In this document: in pieces, positions 1-8,402 of the stretch
How positions within the stretch are numbered: the first letter of the stretch is position 1
Layout of the letters: each line of letters opens with the position of its first letter
From: Bog-159 sp963707465
Lineage (GTDB): Bacteria > Acidobacteriota > Terriglobia > Bryobacterales > Bryobacteraceae
NCBI GenBank assembly: GCA_963707465.1
Contig: CAVPQK010000013.1
Location: 248,001 to 312,000, forward strand
Direction: 5' to 3'
DNA: 64,000 nucleotides
Notes under the pieces: model-generated
The model's input: only the letters and a program-made list of their open reading frames with translations
Database searches by the model: none
What the model was told of the DNA's origin: nothing
Translations under genes and position numbers: made by a program

Positions 1-3000
1 CGCCGCAAAGCAAGCGGGCTGCTCTTCCTGGGCATTAATTGATTCAGCGAGGCGCACCATGACGGGCGGCGTGCTCTCGATGACAATCCGCAGAATAGAG
101 TCGATGTCCTCGCGGGAGGTCTGTGCATCCTTCAATTCGTCGATAAAGGCATCCAGCTGAACGCGCAATCGGCCACCCGGTTGCGCGGCCGCCGGCTCCG
201 GCGTGGCCAGTGCGACTCCGAGCCACTGCTTTAACTTGGCAACCAGATCTTCCGGGCGAACAGGCTTTGCCAGATAGTCGTCCATCCCGGCATCGAGGCA
301 TTTTTGCCGTTCCCCTTCCATGGCATTCGCAGTGAGGGCAATAATCGGTACGCGATGCCCGCTCTCACGGATCGCGCGCGTCGCCTGGAATCCATCCATA
401 ACCGGCATCTGGCAATCCATCAGGATCAAATCGTAAGGCGTGGCGTGCGCCGACTCGACCGCCTCAAGACCGTCGTTGGCCACGTCCACTGTGCAGCCGA
501 GCCGCGTCAAACGCATCACGATGACCTTCTGATTCGTGGCATTATCTTCCGCCACCAGCACGCGCCCACCGAGCGTATGTTGTTGCGCCAACGGCGCCGC
601 TGGCTCGGACAAGCCGACATGGCCAAAGATCTGTGCGATGACCTTAAAAAGGGCGGCCTGGCGAACGGGTTTCACCAGGAAACTGCCGACGCCCATCTCG
701 CGGGCCGCGGCCGCCTCTTCGCGGTCGCGATCCGATGTCAGCATCACCAGGTGCAGATCCCGGAGGGCCTCCCTGGACCGAATCTCCCGAGTCAGCATCA
801 GACCGTTCATCTGAGGCATATGCAAATCGAGCACACCGAGTTCGAACGGCACTCCCCGGCCGGCTGCGTACTCGAGTAGCGCCATGGCTTCCGCGCCGGA
901 CGCTGCCACCGTGACGTTCATTCCGGCGTTGCGAATCTGCTTTTCGAAGATGCTCCGGTTCGTCCGATTGTCATCCACCACCAGGACGCGCTTGTCGCGC
1001 AGACTGTCCAGTGAGGCGGGACTCGGGACACCTTCGGCTCTCTTCAAGGGAACGGTGAACCAGAAGTTGGACCCCGATCCTATAGCGCTTTCGACCCCGA
1101 TCTCGCCGCCCATCAAATTGACCAGCCGCTTGGAAATCGCCAGGCCTAGCCCGGTTCCGCCGTATCGCCGCGTCGTGGAGCTGTCGGCCTGACTGAAACT
1201 CTGGAAGAGTCTGCCTCTGGTTTCATCCGTGATACCGATTCCTGTGTCCCGCACGGCGAAACGGATGCGGCAGATATCGCCATTTTGCTCTTCCTGCTTC
1301 GCGCTCAGGATCACTTCGCCGGCCTCGGTAAACTTGATTGCGTTGCCCAGCAGATTGAGCAGGATCTGACGGAGGCGGGCGGGATCGCCGACGACACAGG
1401 GGGACATATCGTCCTCCACCAGCGCGCAAATCTCGAGCTTCTTCCGGTGGGCCATTCCGGCCACAAGGTCGAGGGACTCCTCGAGCAGGGAGCGCAGTTC
1501 GAGCGGGTGGGATTCCAGGTCCAGCTTGCCGGCCTCGATTTTGGAGAAATCTAGAACGTCATTGATGATGCATAGGAGCGCCTCTCCGGAGCTGCGGATC
1601 GTCTCGGCCAAGTCCTTCTGGTCCGCCGACAGCGCCGTTTCGAGCAGCAGACCGGTCATACCGATCACTCCATTCATCGGTGTCCGGATCTCGTGACTCA
1701 TGGTGGCCAGGAATTCCGACTTGGCCTTCGCCGCAGCTTCCGCCTGCACCGCGGTCTGCGCCAGCTTTTCCGCATACCGGGATAGCTTGAGTTCCGCTTC
1801 CTTGACCGGGGTCACGTCCATGATCACGCCATTCCATACCAGTTCCCCGGATTCCTGGGCTTTGGGCATCGCGGTCGCCGAGAGCCATCGCAGATCCGCT
1901 CCATGCTGCACCCGATAGGTGCAGGCAAAGGTAGTGTCGGTCCGCAACGCGCGGCGCAACTCGTCCTTTACGGCGCGGGCGTCTTCCGCATAAACCGACT
2001 CCAGAAGGAGTTGGGCGTTCTCCGTCACCTGCTGAGCCGTCCTGCCGCAAAGGCTCTCCAGCCCGTCGCTGATAAAGAGGAATCTGCCGATCGACGTTGC
2101 TATCTTCTGAAACTGGAAGACTGCGCCGGGAAGGTTTGCGGTGAGGTCCAGAAGCTGCCTGCGCGTCTTTTGCGCTTCCTCTTCCGCGAGACATCGTTCG
2201 GTGATGTCGCGCAGTATTCCGATGTACTGCCGGCGTCCGTCGATCTGAACCTCGCTAACCGCAAGATCCAACGGAAACTCGGTGCCATCTTTGCGGCGGC
2301 CCGGCACTTGCCGTCCGACCCCGATTATCTTGCGCTCGCCGGTCTTCAGATAGTTCGCGAGATAAGCGTCATGACGTTCCGTGTGCGGCGCAGCCGTCAG
2401 CTTGCTGATGTTGGAGCCCAACAATTCCGCCGCGGAGTAGCCAAAAATCCTTTCGGCGGCGTGGTTAGCCACCTCGATCACGCCTTTTTCGTCGATGGCG
2501 ATGATTCCATCAAGCACGTGTTCGAACACCAGACGCATACTATGCTCGCGCTCACGCAGCCCCGACTCCAGACGCACCCGTTCTGTGATGTCCGTCCCGA
2601 TGGCGATGAAGCCGGAGATGCTCCCGCCCTCGGTCACCGGCTGGCAATCAATCGCCTGGTGGAAGAGAGTGCCCGACTTCGTGTAGTTGATTACCTCGAC
2701 CTGGAAGCCGCGACCGTCTGCCAGCGCTTCCCGCATGTGGCGAATGGCATCGGGCGAAGTCGCCGGACCTTGCAGGAAGCTTCCTGGTTTTCGACCCATC
2801 ACGTCTTCGAGTGAATACCCGGTGATGCGTGTAAATCCGTCGTTCACCCACACGAGCCGTCCGTCCAAGTGGGTGATCATCACGGAGTTGTGTGTTTTGG
2901 CCGCCACCTGTGCCAGCCGCCGGGCTTCAGCCTCCTGCCTCTGCAACAATGCCTGGGCCCTTTGCAGGTCGCCGTTGACCTTTCCCAATACTTCGAGCCT

Positions 3001-3639
3001 CCGGCTGCGCTCCAGGTTAGTGACGATGTAATAGAGGAATGCCGCCATCAGAAGGAGCAGGAGCCCAGTCTCGAAGATGGTGCGATAGAGGGCCTTCGTG
3101 ACGTATGCCAGGTGAGCGCTGGAAGATTGGTCCAATTGCTGCCGCAGGGTAGTCATCTTCAGCTTGACCCGCTCGAATGCCGGGTTCGCTCGCCCAAGAT
3201 CGATGGCCAGCGCCGGGCCGCTCTTTCCGACCAGGATTTGGGCGATCACCTCATCGCGGATCGCCAGGTAAGCTTTCCATCCCTGAATCAGATCGGTCAA
3301 AGTCCGGCGACACTGGCTGTCAAACGGCAACGCCGAAAGCTGTCCCACCGTGTGTTCGACGGCGTCGTCGGACGAACGCGCCTGGTCGATATAGGCAAGC
3401 TGCTGGTCCGCATTTGTGGTCGTGAGAGCGTAGACAAAAATGCGCCGGCTTTCCTGAATGTTGAAGGCCAGTTGACCGCCTTCACGCAGGCCGAATACCT
3501 CAACGTCGTAGAAGTTGCGCATCCGAACCACTGCCGATAGAGAATCCAAGCCGACGTAAAGTCCACCGCACAGAACGACCAAACCAGCCAGCGTGGCGCT
3601 CAGCAGGGTCTTCTGTTTGATACCCATGAGGGGATTCAT
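1..3639 (-). CDS. Hybrid sensor histidine kinase (3 PAS, HisKA, HATPase, 2 REC, Hpt start); cut by left edge
   Basis: One open frame of 1213 codons runs from an ATG at 3639 off the left edge. A transmembrane helix lies near residues 10-27, then an extracytoplasmic helical sensor region to about 185, and a second helix near 187-205. Three PAS domains follow at about 235-350, 365-480 and 495-615. The HisKA box reads MSHEIRTPMNG with phospho-acceptor His649. The ATPase has N box NLLGNAIKF and G boxes DTGIGI and GGTGLGL. Two receiver domains have Asp938 (LDLHMP) and Asp1075 (MDCQMP). Past about residue 1180 a helical stretch looks like the start of an Hpt domain. This is a BarA/TodS-like multistep phosphorelay protein. 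Its ATG overlaps the stop of the PstS-like gene (ATGA), so the two are co-translated. Ligand unknown. Confidence 0.93.
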   Translation of the reverse strand, partial: MNPLMGIKQKTLLSATLAGLVVLCGGLYVGLDSLSAVVRMRNFYDVEVFGLREGGQLAFNIQESRRIFVYALTTTNADQQLAYIDQARSSDDAVEHTVGQLSALPFDSQCRRTLTDLIQGWKAYLAIRDEVIAQILVGKSGPALAIDLGRANPAFERVKLKMTTLRQQLDQSSSAHLAYVTKALYRTIFETGLLLLLMAAFLYYIVTNLERSRRLEVLGKVNGDLQRAQALLQRQEAEARRLAQVAAKTHNSVMITHLDGRLVWVNDGFTRITGYSLEDVMGRKPGSFLQGPATSPDAIRHMREALADGRGFQVEVINYTKSGTLFHQAIDCQPVTEGGSISGFIAIGTDITERVRLESGLREREHSMRLVFEHVLDGIIAIDEKGVIEVANHAAERIFGYSAAELLGSNISKLTAAPHTERHDAYLANYLKTGERKIIGVGRQVPGRRKDGTEFPLDLAVSEVQIDGRRQYIGILRDITERCLAEEEAQKTRRQLLDLTANLPGAVFQFQKIATSIGRFLFISDGLESLCGRTAQQVTENAQLLLESVYAEDARAVKDELRRALRTDTTFACTYRVQHGADLRWLSATAMPKAQESGELVWNGVIMDVTPVKEAELKLSRYAEKLAQTAVQAEAAAKAKSEFLATMSHEIRTPMNGVIGMTGLLLETALSADQKDLAETIRSSGEALLCIINDVLDFSKIEAGKLDLESHPLELRSLLEESLDLVAGMAHRKKLEICALVEDDMSPCVVGDPARLRQILLNLLGNAIKFTEAGEVILSAKQEEQNGDICRIRFAVRDTGIGITDETRGRLFQSFSQADSSTTRRYGGTGLGLAISKRLVNLMGGEIGVESAIGSGSNFWFTVPLKRAEGVPSPASLDSLRDKRVLVVDDNRTNRSIFEKQIRNAGMNVTVAASGAEAMALLEYAAGRGVPFELGVLDLHMPQMNGLMLTREIRSREALRDLHLVMLTSDRDREEAAAAREMGVGSFLVKPVRQAALFKVIAQIFGHVGLSEPAAPLAQQHTLGGRVLVAEDNATNQKVIVMRLTRLGCTVDVANDGLEAVESAHATPYDLILMDCQMPVMDGFQATRAIRESGHRVPIIALTANAMEGERQKCLDAGMDDYLAKPVRPEDLVAKLKQWLGVALATPEPAAAQPGGRLRVQLDAFIDELKDAQTSREDIDSILRIVIESTPPVMVRLAESINAQEEQPACFAA

Positions 3640-4166
3640 TGCAACGGGTATCCTCTCTCACCCGGAAATTTGCCGTCGATGCGCAGTACCTTGATTCGGG
3701 AAGCCGCGCCCGCCACCGCGGCATAATCCACCACGGCGATTGCCCCCGGCACATTCCCGACAAACTTGATCGCCATCTCATCGGAACTGAGTGTCTTGAT
3801 CAGAGGTAGCTCTTTGCCTTGAAACTCTATCTGAATCAGGTGACGTTTGTAGGCCTTGAGGTCGGTATGCAGGATCAGACGCAGCATCTGCTGATAAATT
3901 GGACTTTCCGGCGCCTGCTGCACCAGGACCACGTTGCGCGAATCCGGCCACTGGGACAGTTCACCCGCCAGGACCTTGCGCAACGCGCCGGAAGTCAGGC
4001 CGTCGAACGGACTCGACTTGTGGACCACAACTGCCAGTGCCGGGCTTGATCCGCGTTCATCCGAGGTTGCCGTAACGGTCAATGCCGAAAGGGCCGCGGC
4101 GAAAGCGGCGAGGCATCGCACTGTCTTCCGCATCCAATACTTTCGCGTTTGTAAACGGTGAGACAT
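3636..4166 (-). CDS. Short PstS-like periplasmic substrate-binding protein
   Basis: 176 aa with a basic start and a hydrophobic stretch that looks like a signal peptide (cleavage around residue 35). The mature part follows the short phosphate-binding-protein-like fold: VVVHKSSPF near the N terminus, a LTSGALRKVLAG helix, QWPDSRNVV, and a late GNVPGAIAVVDYAAV strand-loop matching the PGAIGYV region of PstS. At about 140 mature residues it is half the size of a true PstS. Such proteins occur beside sensor kinases rather than ABC permeases, and no permease or ATPase is nearby. It probably feeds a ligand signal to the kinase encoded next to it, with which it shares an ATGA overlap. A start at Met12 (4133) is also possible. 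Confidence 0.8.
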   Translation of the reverse strand: MSHRLQTRKYWMRKTVRCLAAFAAALSALTVTATSDERGSSPALAVVVHKSSPFDGLTSGALRKVLAGELSQWPDSRNVVLVQQAPESPIYQQMLRLILHTDLKAYKRHLIQIEFQGKELPLIKTLSSDEMAIKFVGNVPGAIAVVDYAAVAGAASRIKVLRIDGKFPGERGYPLQ

Positions 4167-4190
4167 TAGGGCGAAAACGCTATGATCGTC

Positions 4191-5630
4191 TCAAAAAGTA
4201 AACGCCGTCTGTACTTCAACACCATTTTGGGCCGCCGCATTGCGCAGATACACGCGGTTATACTGCAGCTTGAATGCCGCATAAGTAAAGAAGTCCATTC
4301 TCAGCCCTACCGACGGGCCCTCGTATCTGCCATTGAACGCCGTAACGGGATCGTTGTTGGGGATGTTTACTTCCTGGAACCGAAAATATGGGCGATACTT
4401 GCCGAAGCGGTACGCGAGTTGAGTGTAGCCGAGAGGCGAGTTATAAGACCGGCCGCCATCGGTGATCTGGTGTTGCAGCAACACCGCTTCATTCATGAAT
4501 TCCCACTTCGAATTGATGAACACGACATAGGCGCTGGAGATCGTTTGATTCACCGGTGGAATCAGGCCTCCGCTGGGAATTAAGTCTCCGTGCAGAATGG
4601 ATCCGCCAAACTGCAGACCGTCAAGCCACTCCGGCCTGCTATACACCGCGAAATTCAAATCTTTGCGGTTGCGGTCCGAGGCAAAGTTCTCCACACCGTC
4701 TCCGAACAGAGGGCTGCCGAACTCCGCGCTCCCGTTTCCAATCTCGGCGGTCCAATGTACATTGAGCTTTCCCGATCCGGGCACCAGCCCGGTGGTCGTT
4801 ACGCCGACCTCATGAACCGGCAGCACGCCGCCGCTATCTTCCCAGTAATACATGAACGGTCTTCCGGCAGCAGTGGAAAACCACGTCCCGTGATGAAAGG
4901 CTGTATTGTAATAACCGATGTCGGTATGAAAGCGGCCGGCGCTGATTTCGAAGTATTTTGAAGGCCGGTAGGTCAATTGAAAGCGCTCCAGGTCGACGCC
5001 GAAAGCGTTGGTTTGATCTGTCGCAACCACCAACTCCGTTAAGAAACTCAGCTTTTCCTGGAGCTGCGACGTCATGAAGAGGTCAAACTCACCGGCGCGG
5101 AAGCTGCTGTGCGCCGGAACGCCGAGCGGGTATTGCAGGTTTTGCGCCACGGCCCCATCGTCGAAGTTGAGATCGAAGAAGCCTCGGAGATGAAGGACAG
5201 GTCCGTGGGGAATTGTCATCATGTAGTCATGCGATTCTTCCTCGCCGGGAGCCTGGGCCGCGGTTTCCTGGGCTGGAGTGGACTGGGCAGGCGCTCCTGG
5301 TTGCGTGGATTCGGGAGCCGTAGCCATGGGCTCCGGTGCATTGGGCTGGGCTGGACCCGCGGGTGATGCTGCGGCAACCGCTGTTCCGCCTGCAGCGGGC
5401 GCCAACCGCGATTCGAGCCGGTCCAACCGCTCAAGGGCGGACTGCAATTGATCGGACCGCACCTGCAGCAACCGCTCGGATTCTTGCAACTTCTGCTCCA
5501 ATACGGCCACGCGGCTCGCCAGATTGTCTCCACTGGCTTCCACTCCAGTTGGGGTCTGCGCGTTTGCCGCCGCGCTAATTAGCAACGCCGCTAAAAGCCC
5601 GGGCCACTTAGAGGTGAGGTTGTCCATCAT
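4191..5630 (-). CDS. Outer-membrane porin-like beta-barrel protein
   Basis: 479 aa. A signal peptide ends near AANAQ (residues 20-25). It is followed by a coiled-coil segment with repeated leucines (about 35-75), a Pro/Ala-rich linker (about 80-130), then alternating aromatic/polar strands to the end. The final residue is Phe in a QTAFTF tail, the signal expected for BAM-assembled barrels. The N-terminal coiled coil resembles that of trimeric phosphate or carbohydrate porins. It is first in a minus-strand operon, 24 bp before the PstS-like gene, which suggests joint uptake and sensing of one solute. The substrate cannot be read from sequence; phosphate is only an inference from the PstS-like neighbour. 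Two ATG codons in a row (5630 and 5627) may start it. Confidence 0.82.
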   Translation of the reverse strand: MMDNLTSKWPGLLAALLISAAANAQTPTGVEASGDNLASRVAVLEQKLQESERLLQVRSDQLQSALERLDRLESRLAPAAGGTAVAAASPAGPAQPNAPEPMATAPESTQPGAPAQSTPAQETAAQAPGEEESHDYMMTIPHGPVLHLRGFFDLNFDDGAVAQNLQYPLGVPAHSSFRAGEFDLFMTSQLQEKLSFLTELVVATDQTNAFGVDLERFQLTYRPSKYFEISAGRFHTDIGYYNTAFHHGTWFSTAAGRPFMYYWEDSGGVLPVHEVGVTTTGLVPGSGKLNVHWTAEIGNGSAEFGSPLFGDGVENFASDRNRKDLNFAVYSRPEWLDGLQFGGSILHGDLIPSGGLIPPVNQTISSAYVVFINSKWEFMNEAVLLQHQITDGGRSYNSPLGYTQLAYRFGKYRPYFRFQEVNIPNNDPVTAFNGRYEGPSVGLRMDFFTYAAFKLQYNRVYLRNAAAQNGVEVQTAFTF

Positions 5631-5720
5631 TTTCAGTCGCGCTCAGTCGATACATCGGCAGTTCCCTGTTAGTCCGGTCACGAAAAGACGATTCCTCCCC
5701 ATCCCTGCCTTCCCACATTC

Positions 5721-5784
5721 CCCGTTAACCTTGGTTAGTAATCCTATGGCAACCTTGTTAGTTAACATACACTCCCGTTAACCT
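5721..5784. promoter_or_regulatory. Repeated GTTAAC boxes between divergent porin and sigma operons
   Basis: The 11-mer CCCGTTAACCT occurs at 5721-5731 and again at 5774-5784, with another GTTAAC core at 5761-5766 and related GGTTAGT and TTGTTAG strings between. The 64-bp block lies between the porin start and the sigma factor start, and the second copy ends 5-8 bp before the sigma gene. Direct repeats of a palindromic core are typical of a regulator binding site. I cannot assign -10/-35 elements with confidence. Confidence 0.45.
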
Positions 5785-5788
5785 CGGT

Positions 5789-6598
5789 GTGATGAAAGAA
5801 GTACAGGCCCGGCAGCCGGTCGCCGACGGCCCATCCGACGCCCGTAGCTCGACCCAACGACGCTATCTCGACGTATTGTGGCCGGTCGTGCTCGGCCAGC
5901 GAAACGACCTCGTCCTTGAGCACCTACCCTTAGTGAAAGCGATCGCGGCCCGTTGCCGCGTGCGGCTGCCTTCGCACCTTGAATTCAGCGATCTGGTACA
6001 AGCCGGCATCCTCGGGCTTCTCGATGCGGCCCGCAAATACAACACCGGAACCGACGCGTCTTTTTCCACCTACGCGACACACCGGATCAGGGGCGCCATC
6101 CTGGATAACTTGCGTACACAGGACCCGGCGGCGCGGAAGCTGCGGAGGCGTCATAGGGAATTGGAGAGCGCGCGGCGCGACCTGATGCAGGAACTTCAGC
6201 GCTCTCCTACCGAGGGCGAGGTTTCCGAAAGGTCCGGCATCGATCTGGAAAGCTTGCGCGCAACCGCCCGCGATATTCATCAAGTGAGTCAGATGTCCGC
6301 TGGAGAATCGGCTTCCGCATCCGCGGAATTCGAGCAAAGCAAAACTTCAACCGCCCAACCCGAGTCGATTTATCAGGTCCGCGAGCGCGCCCGGCTGGTC
6401 AAAGACTTGATCGCCAAGCTCCCTGAGTGCTACCGGATGGTGATCACCATGCATTACATGACCGATCTCTCCCTGAAAGAAATCAGCGGGTCTTTTGGCG
6501 TACCCGAGCGGCAGGTATCGCGCATGCATACGCAGGCTTTGACCCGGATCCACGCCATGCTCCAAACGAAAGGTATCACGGCAAGGGCGGAACTGTAG
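5789..6598 (+). CDS. RNA polymerase sigma factor, FliA/WhiG (group 3) class
   Basis: 269 aa from a GTG at 5789; the adjacent ATG at 5792 is the likelier start. Region 2 is clear (HLPLVKAIAARCRVRLPSH through DLVQAGILGLLDAARKY and FSTYATHRIRGAILD, about residues 44-105). Region 3 follows (LQRSPTEGEVSERSGID), and region 4 is a full helix-turn-helix (LSLKEISGSFGVPERQVSRMH, about 225-250). Region 1.1 is missing, as expected for group 3. No flagellar gene is present, so a motility role is not supported here. A STAS anti-anti-sigma gene lies 38 bp downstream and the exopolysaccharide operon follows, so control of that operon by this sigma is plausible but inferred. Confidence 0.92.
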   Translation: MMKEVQARQPVADGPSDARSSTQRRYLDVLWPVVLGQRNDLVLEHLPLVKAIAARCRVRLPSHLEFSDLVQAGILGLLDAARKYNTGTDASFSTYATHRIRGAILDNLRTQDPAARKLRRRHRELESARRDLMQELQRSPTEGEVSERSGIDLESLRATARDIHQVSQMSAGESASASAEFEQSKTSTAQPESIYQVRERARLVKDLIAKLPECYRMVITMHYMTDLSLKEISGSFGVPERQVSRMHTQALTRIHAMLQTKGITARAEL

Positions 6599-6636
6599 TT
6601 AGGGGTGGTCCGGGCGAGATAAGGAAGACAATAACA

Positions 6637-6972
6637 ATGCAGATTACACAGGAAATGACCGACGTGGTGGTGCTGGTCGTGCCAGGTCCGTCTCTTGACG
6701 CCAGCAATACGAAAACATTCAAGAATGAGATGGCGCCCGTGGTTCAGTCCGCCACCAGAATGGTTTTCGACATGAGTGGAGTTCAATTCGTGGATAGCTC
6801 CGGTCTCGGCGCGATCCTGTCGTGTCTGCGCCAGCTCAACGCCAAGGGTGGCGATATGAAAGTCTTCGGGTTGTCGAAGGGCGTGCGCGCCTTGTTTGAG
6901 CTCGTGCGGATGCACAAGGTAGTCGAGATCCATAACAGCCGGGAAGAGGCGCTCTCCGCCTTCGCGGCCTAG
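6637..6972 (+). CDS. STAS-domain anti-sigma factor antagonist (SpoIIAA/RsbV-like)
   Basis: 111 aa, essentially one STAS domain. The phosphorylation site motif FVDSSGLGAI is present with Ser54/Ser55 as acceptor candidates. AAGGAAG at 6621-6627 is a good ribosome binding site for the ATG at 6637, which rules out upstream in-frame starts inside the sigma gene. In partner-switching systems such proteins, when unphosphorylated, sequester an RsbW-type anti-sigma kinase and free the sigma factor. No RsbW homologue is in the window, so the partner must be encoded elsewhere. Location between a group 3 sigma gene and the polysaccharide operon suggests a switch governing that operon. Confidence 0.9.
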   Translation: MQITQEMTDVVVLVVPGPSLDASNTKTFKNEMAPVVQSATRMVFDMSGVQFVDSSGLGAILSCLRQLNAKGGDMKVFGLSKGVRALFELVRMHKVVEIHNSREEALSAFAA

Positions 6973-6992
6973 AGATAGCCCTCACGCCGCTC

Positions 6993-8402
6993 GTGCGGAA
7001 CGAGCGGTCAGGTGACCGCGACAGTGGGAACAATGTGCAGTTGTTGGCTATACTCCCGGGTATTTGGGCGGCTATTGTGGCATTCTCGAAATCGCCACAA
7101 CAGGCCTTCCTAAGCGTCTACATCCCCGTTCTGCTTTGTCTGCCCGACTATTACCGCTGGATTGTGCCGGGAATCCCGAAACCGAGCTTCAGTCATGCCG
7201 CCATCCTGCCCATCACCCTTGCCTTCGTTTTGAAAGGCGGCCTGAAGTGGCGATTTTCGTTGGGTGACCTTCTAGTCGTCGGATTTGCATTCTTCGTGGG
7301 CTACTCGGAATACTCCAACAACGGATATAAGGAAGCCCAGAACCTGATGTTTGAGATGCTTTGCCTGGTGGTGTTGCCGTATGCGCTTACGAAAGGGTTG
7401 GTTGAGCCGAAGGGCCTGCGGGTCGCATTTGCTAAGAAGCTGGTCTTCTGTCTGTTTGTGGTGTCGGTCATATCGGTCTACGAGTTCAAGTTTGCTTCCA
7501 CTCCCTGGAGAATGATTCTCGACCGCTTTTTTCCGGGCCAGGGCGATGGGTGGGTTACTACTTTTCGCTGGGGATTCGCCCGGGTAGCTGGTCCGTACGG
7601 TCACGCCATACTGGCGGGAACGATTCTTATTATTGGCTTTCGCATTCAGCGGTGGCTCGAATGGAGCGGCCAATGGGAAGCGCGCTTCAAAAAGATCTCG
7701 CTACCCTGGCCGAAAGCCCGCGTCATCACATTCGGGTTGGTGGCCGGCATATTGATGACGATGGTGCGCGGGCCGTGGATCGGCGGCCTGCTGGCTGCCG
7801 GGGTGACCATGATCGGCAGGGCCAAGAACCGTTGGCTGGCGATTGCGGCCGTCGCCGGCGTACTCGTAGTGGTCGGAATCCCGGTCGGAACGGTGTTCTA
7901 TAAGTACGCCGCGGTGGGCCGCGCCAATGCCAAAACAGTGGCGCAGGAGTCGGCCGCCTATCGCAAGGAGCTGATCGACAAATATGTCGGCGTCGCTCTG
8001 CAGCGGAGCGCTTTGGGCTGGGGCCGTAACACATGGCCCAAGGTCGACGGCATGCCCTCCATCGACAACTATTATTTATTGCTTGCGATCATGCATGGCG
8101 TACCGGCCATGGCCTGTCTGCTCGGCATCATACTCATCACACCGATGCGGCTCTTCTTTTTTGAAATGAAGGAATCGCCGCCCCAACCGCGCGGCAGTTC
8201 CCTGGGATTTACACTGATGGCGATTTATATCGCGATCGGCTGGACAATCGCTACCGTTTACCTGGGAGCGCAGCTCATGCCGCTGCTCTTTGTCATCACG
8301 GGCTGGGCGGAAGGCTACCTCCTGAGCGGCCGGAGGAGCCTGGTGACCGCGCCGGTGCGCGTGTTTGTGCCGCTCTACCGCTTCCAAAGGACGGTCGCAT
8401 GA
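6993..8402 (+). CDS. O-antigen ligase / Wzy-like polysaccharide polymerase membrane protein
   Basis: 469 aa polytopic inner-membrane protein with roughly ten hydrophobic segments. A long loop follows a membrane segment preceded by MVRGPW and carries the GWGRNTWPKVDGMPSIDNYY stretch. This fits the large periplasmic loop of the O-antigen ligase / Wzy_C family, with DN in place of the usual HN. It would polymerise or transfer lipid-linked repeat units in the periplasm. It is first of the unbroken exopolysaccharide operon and overlaps the next gene by 4 bp. The start is unsure: GTG at 6993, or GTG at 7035 with AGTGGGA just upstream. Confidence 0.78.
   Translation: MRNERSGDRDSGNNVQLLAILPGIWAAIVAFSKSPQQAFLSVYIPVLLCLPDYYRWIVPGIPKPSFSHAAILPITLAFVLKGGLKWRFSLGDLLVVGFAFFVGYSEYSNNGYKEAQNLMFEMLCLVVLPYALTKGLVEPKGLRVAFAKKLVFCLFVVSVISVYEFKFASTPWRMILDRFFPGQGDGWVTTFRWGFARVAGPYGHAILAGTILIIGFRIQRWLEWSGQWEARFKKISLPWPKARVITFGLVAGILMTMVRGPWIGGLLAAGVTMIGRAKNRWLAIAAVAGVLVVVGIPVGTVFYKYAAVGRANAKTVAQESAAYRKELIDKYVGVALQRSALGWGRNTWPKVDGMPSIDNYYLLLAIMHGVPAMACLLGIILITPMRLFFFEMKESPPQPRGSSLGFTLMAIYIAIGWTIATVYLGAQLMPLLFVITGWAEGYLLSGRRSLVTAPVRVFVPLYRFQRTVA

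Noticed and set aside
1903..2814. 303-codon plus-strand open frame
   Set aside because: Antisense to the PAS region of the hybrid kinase, which has strong domain evidence.
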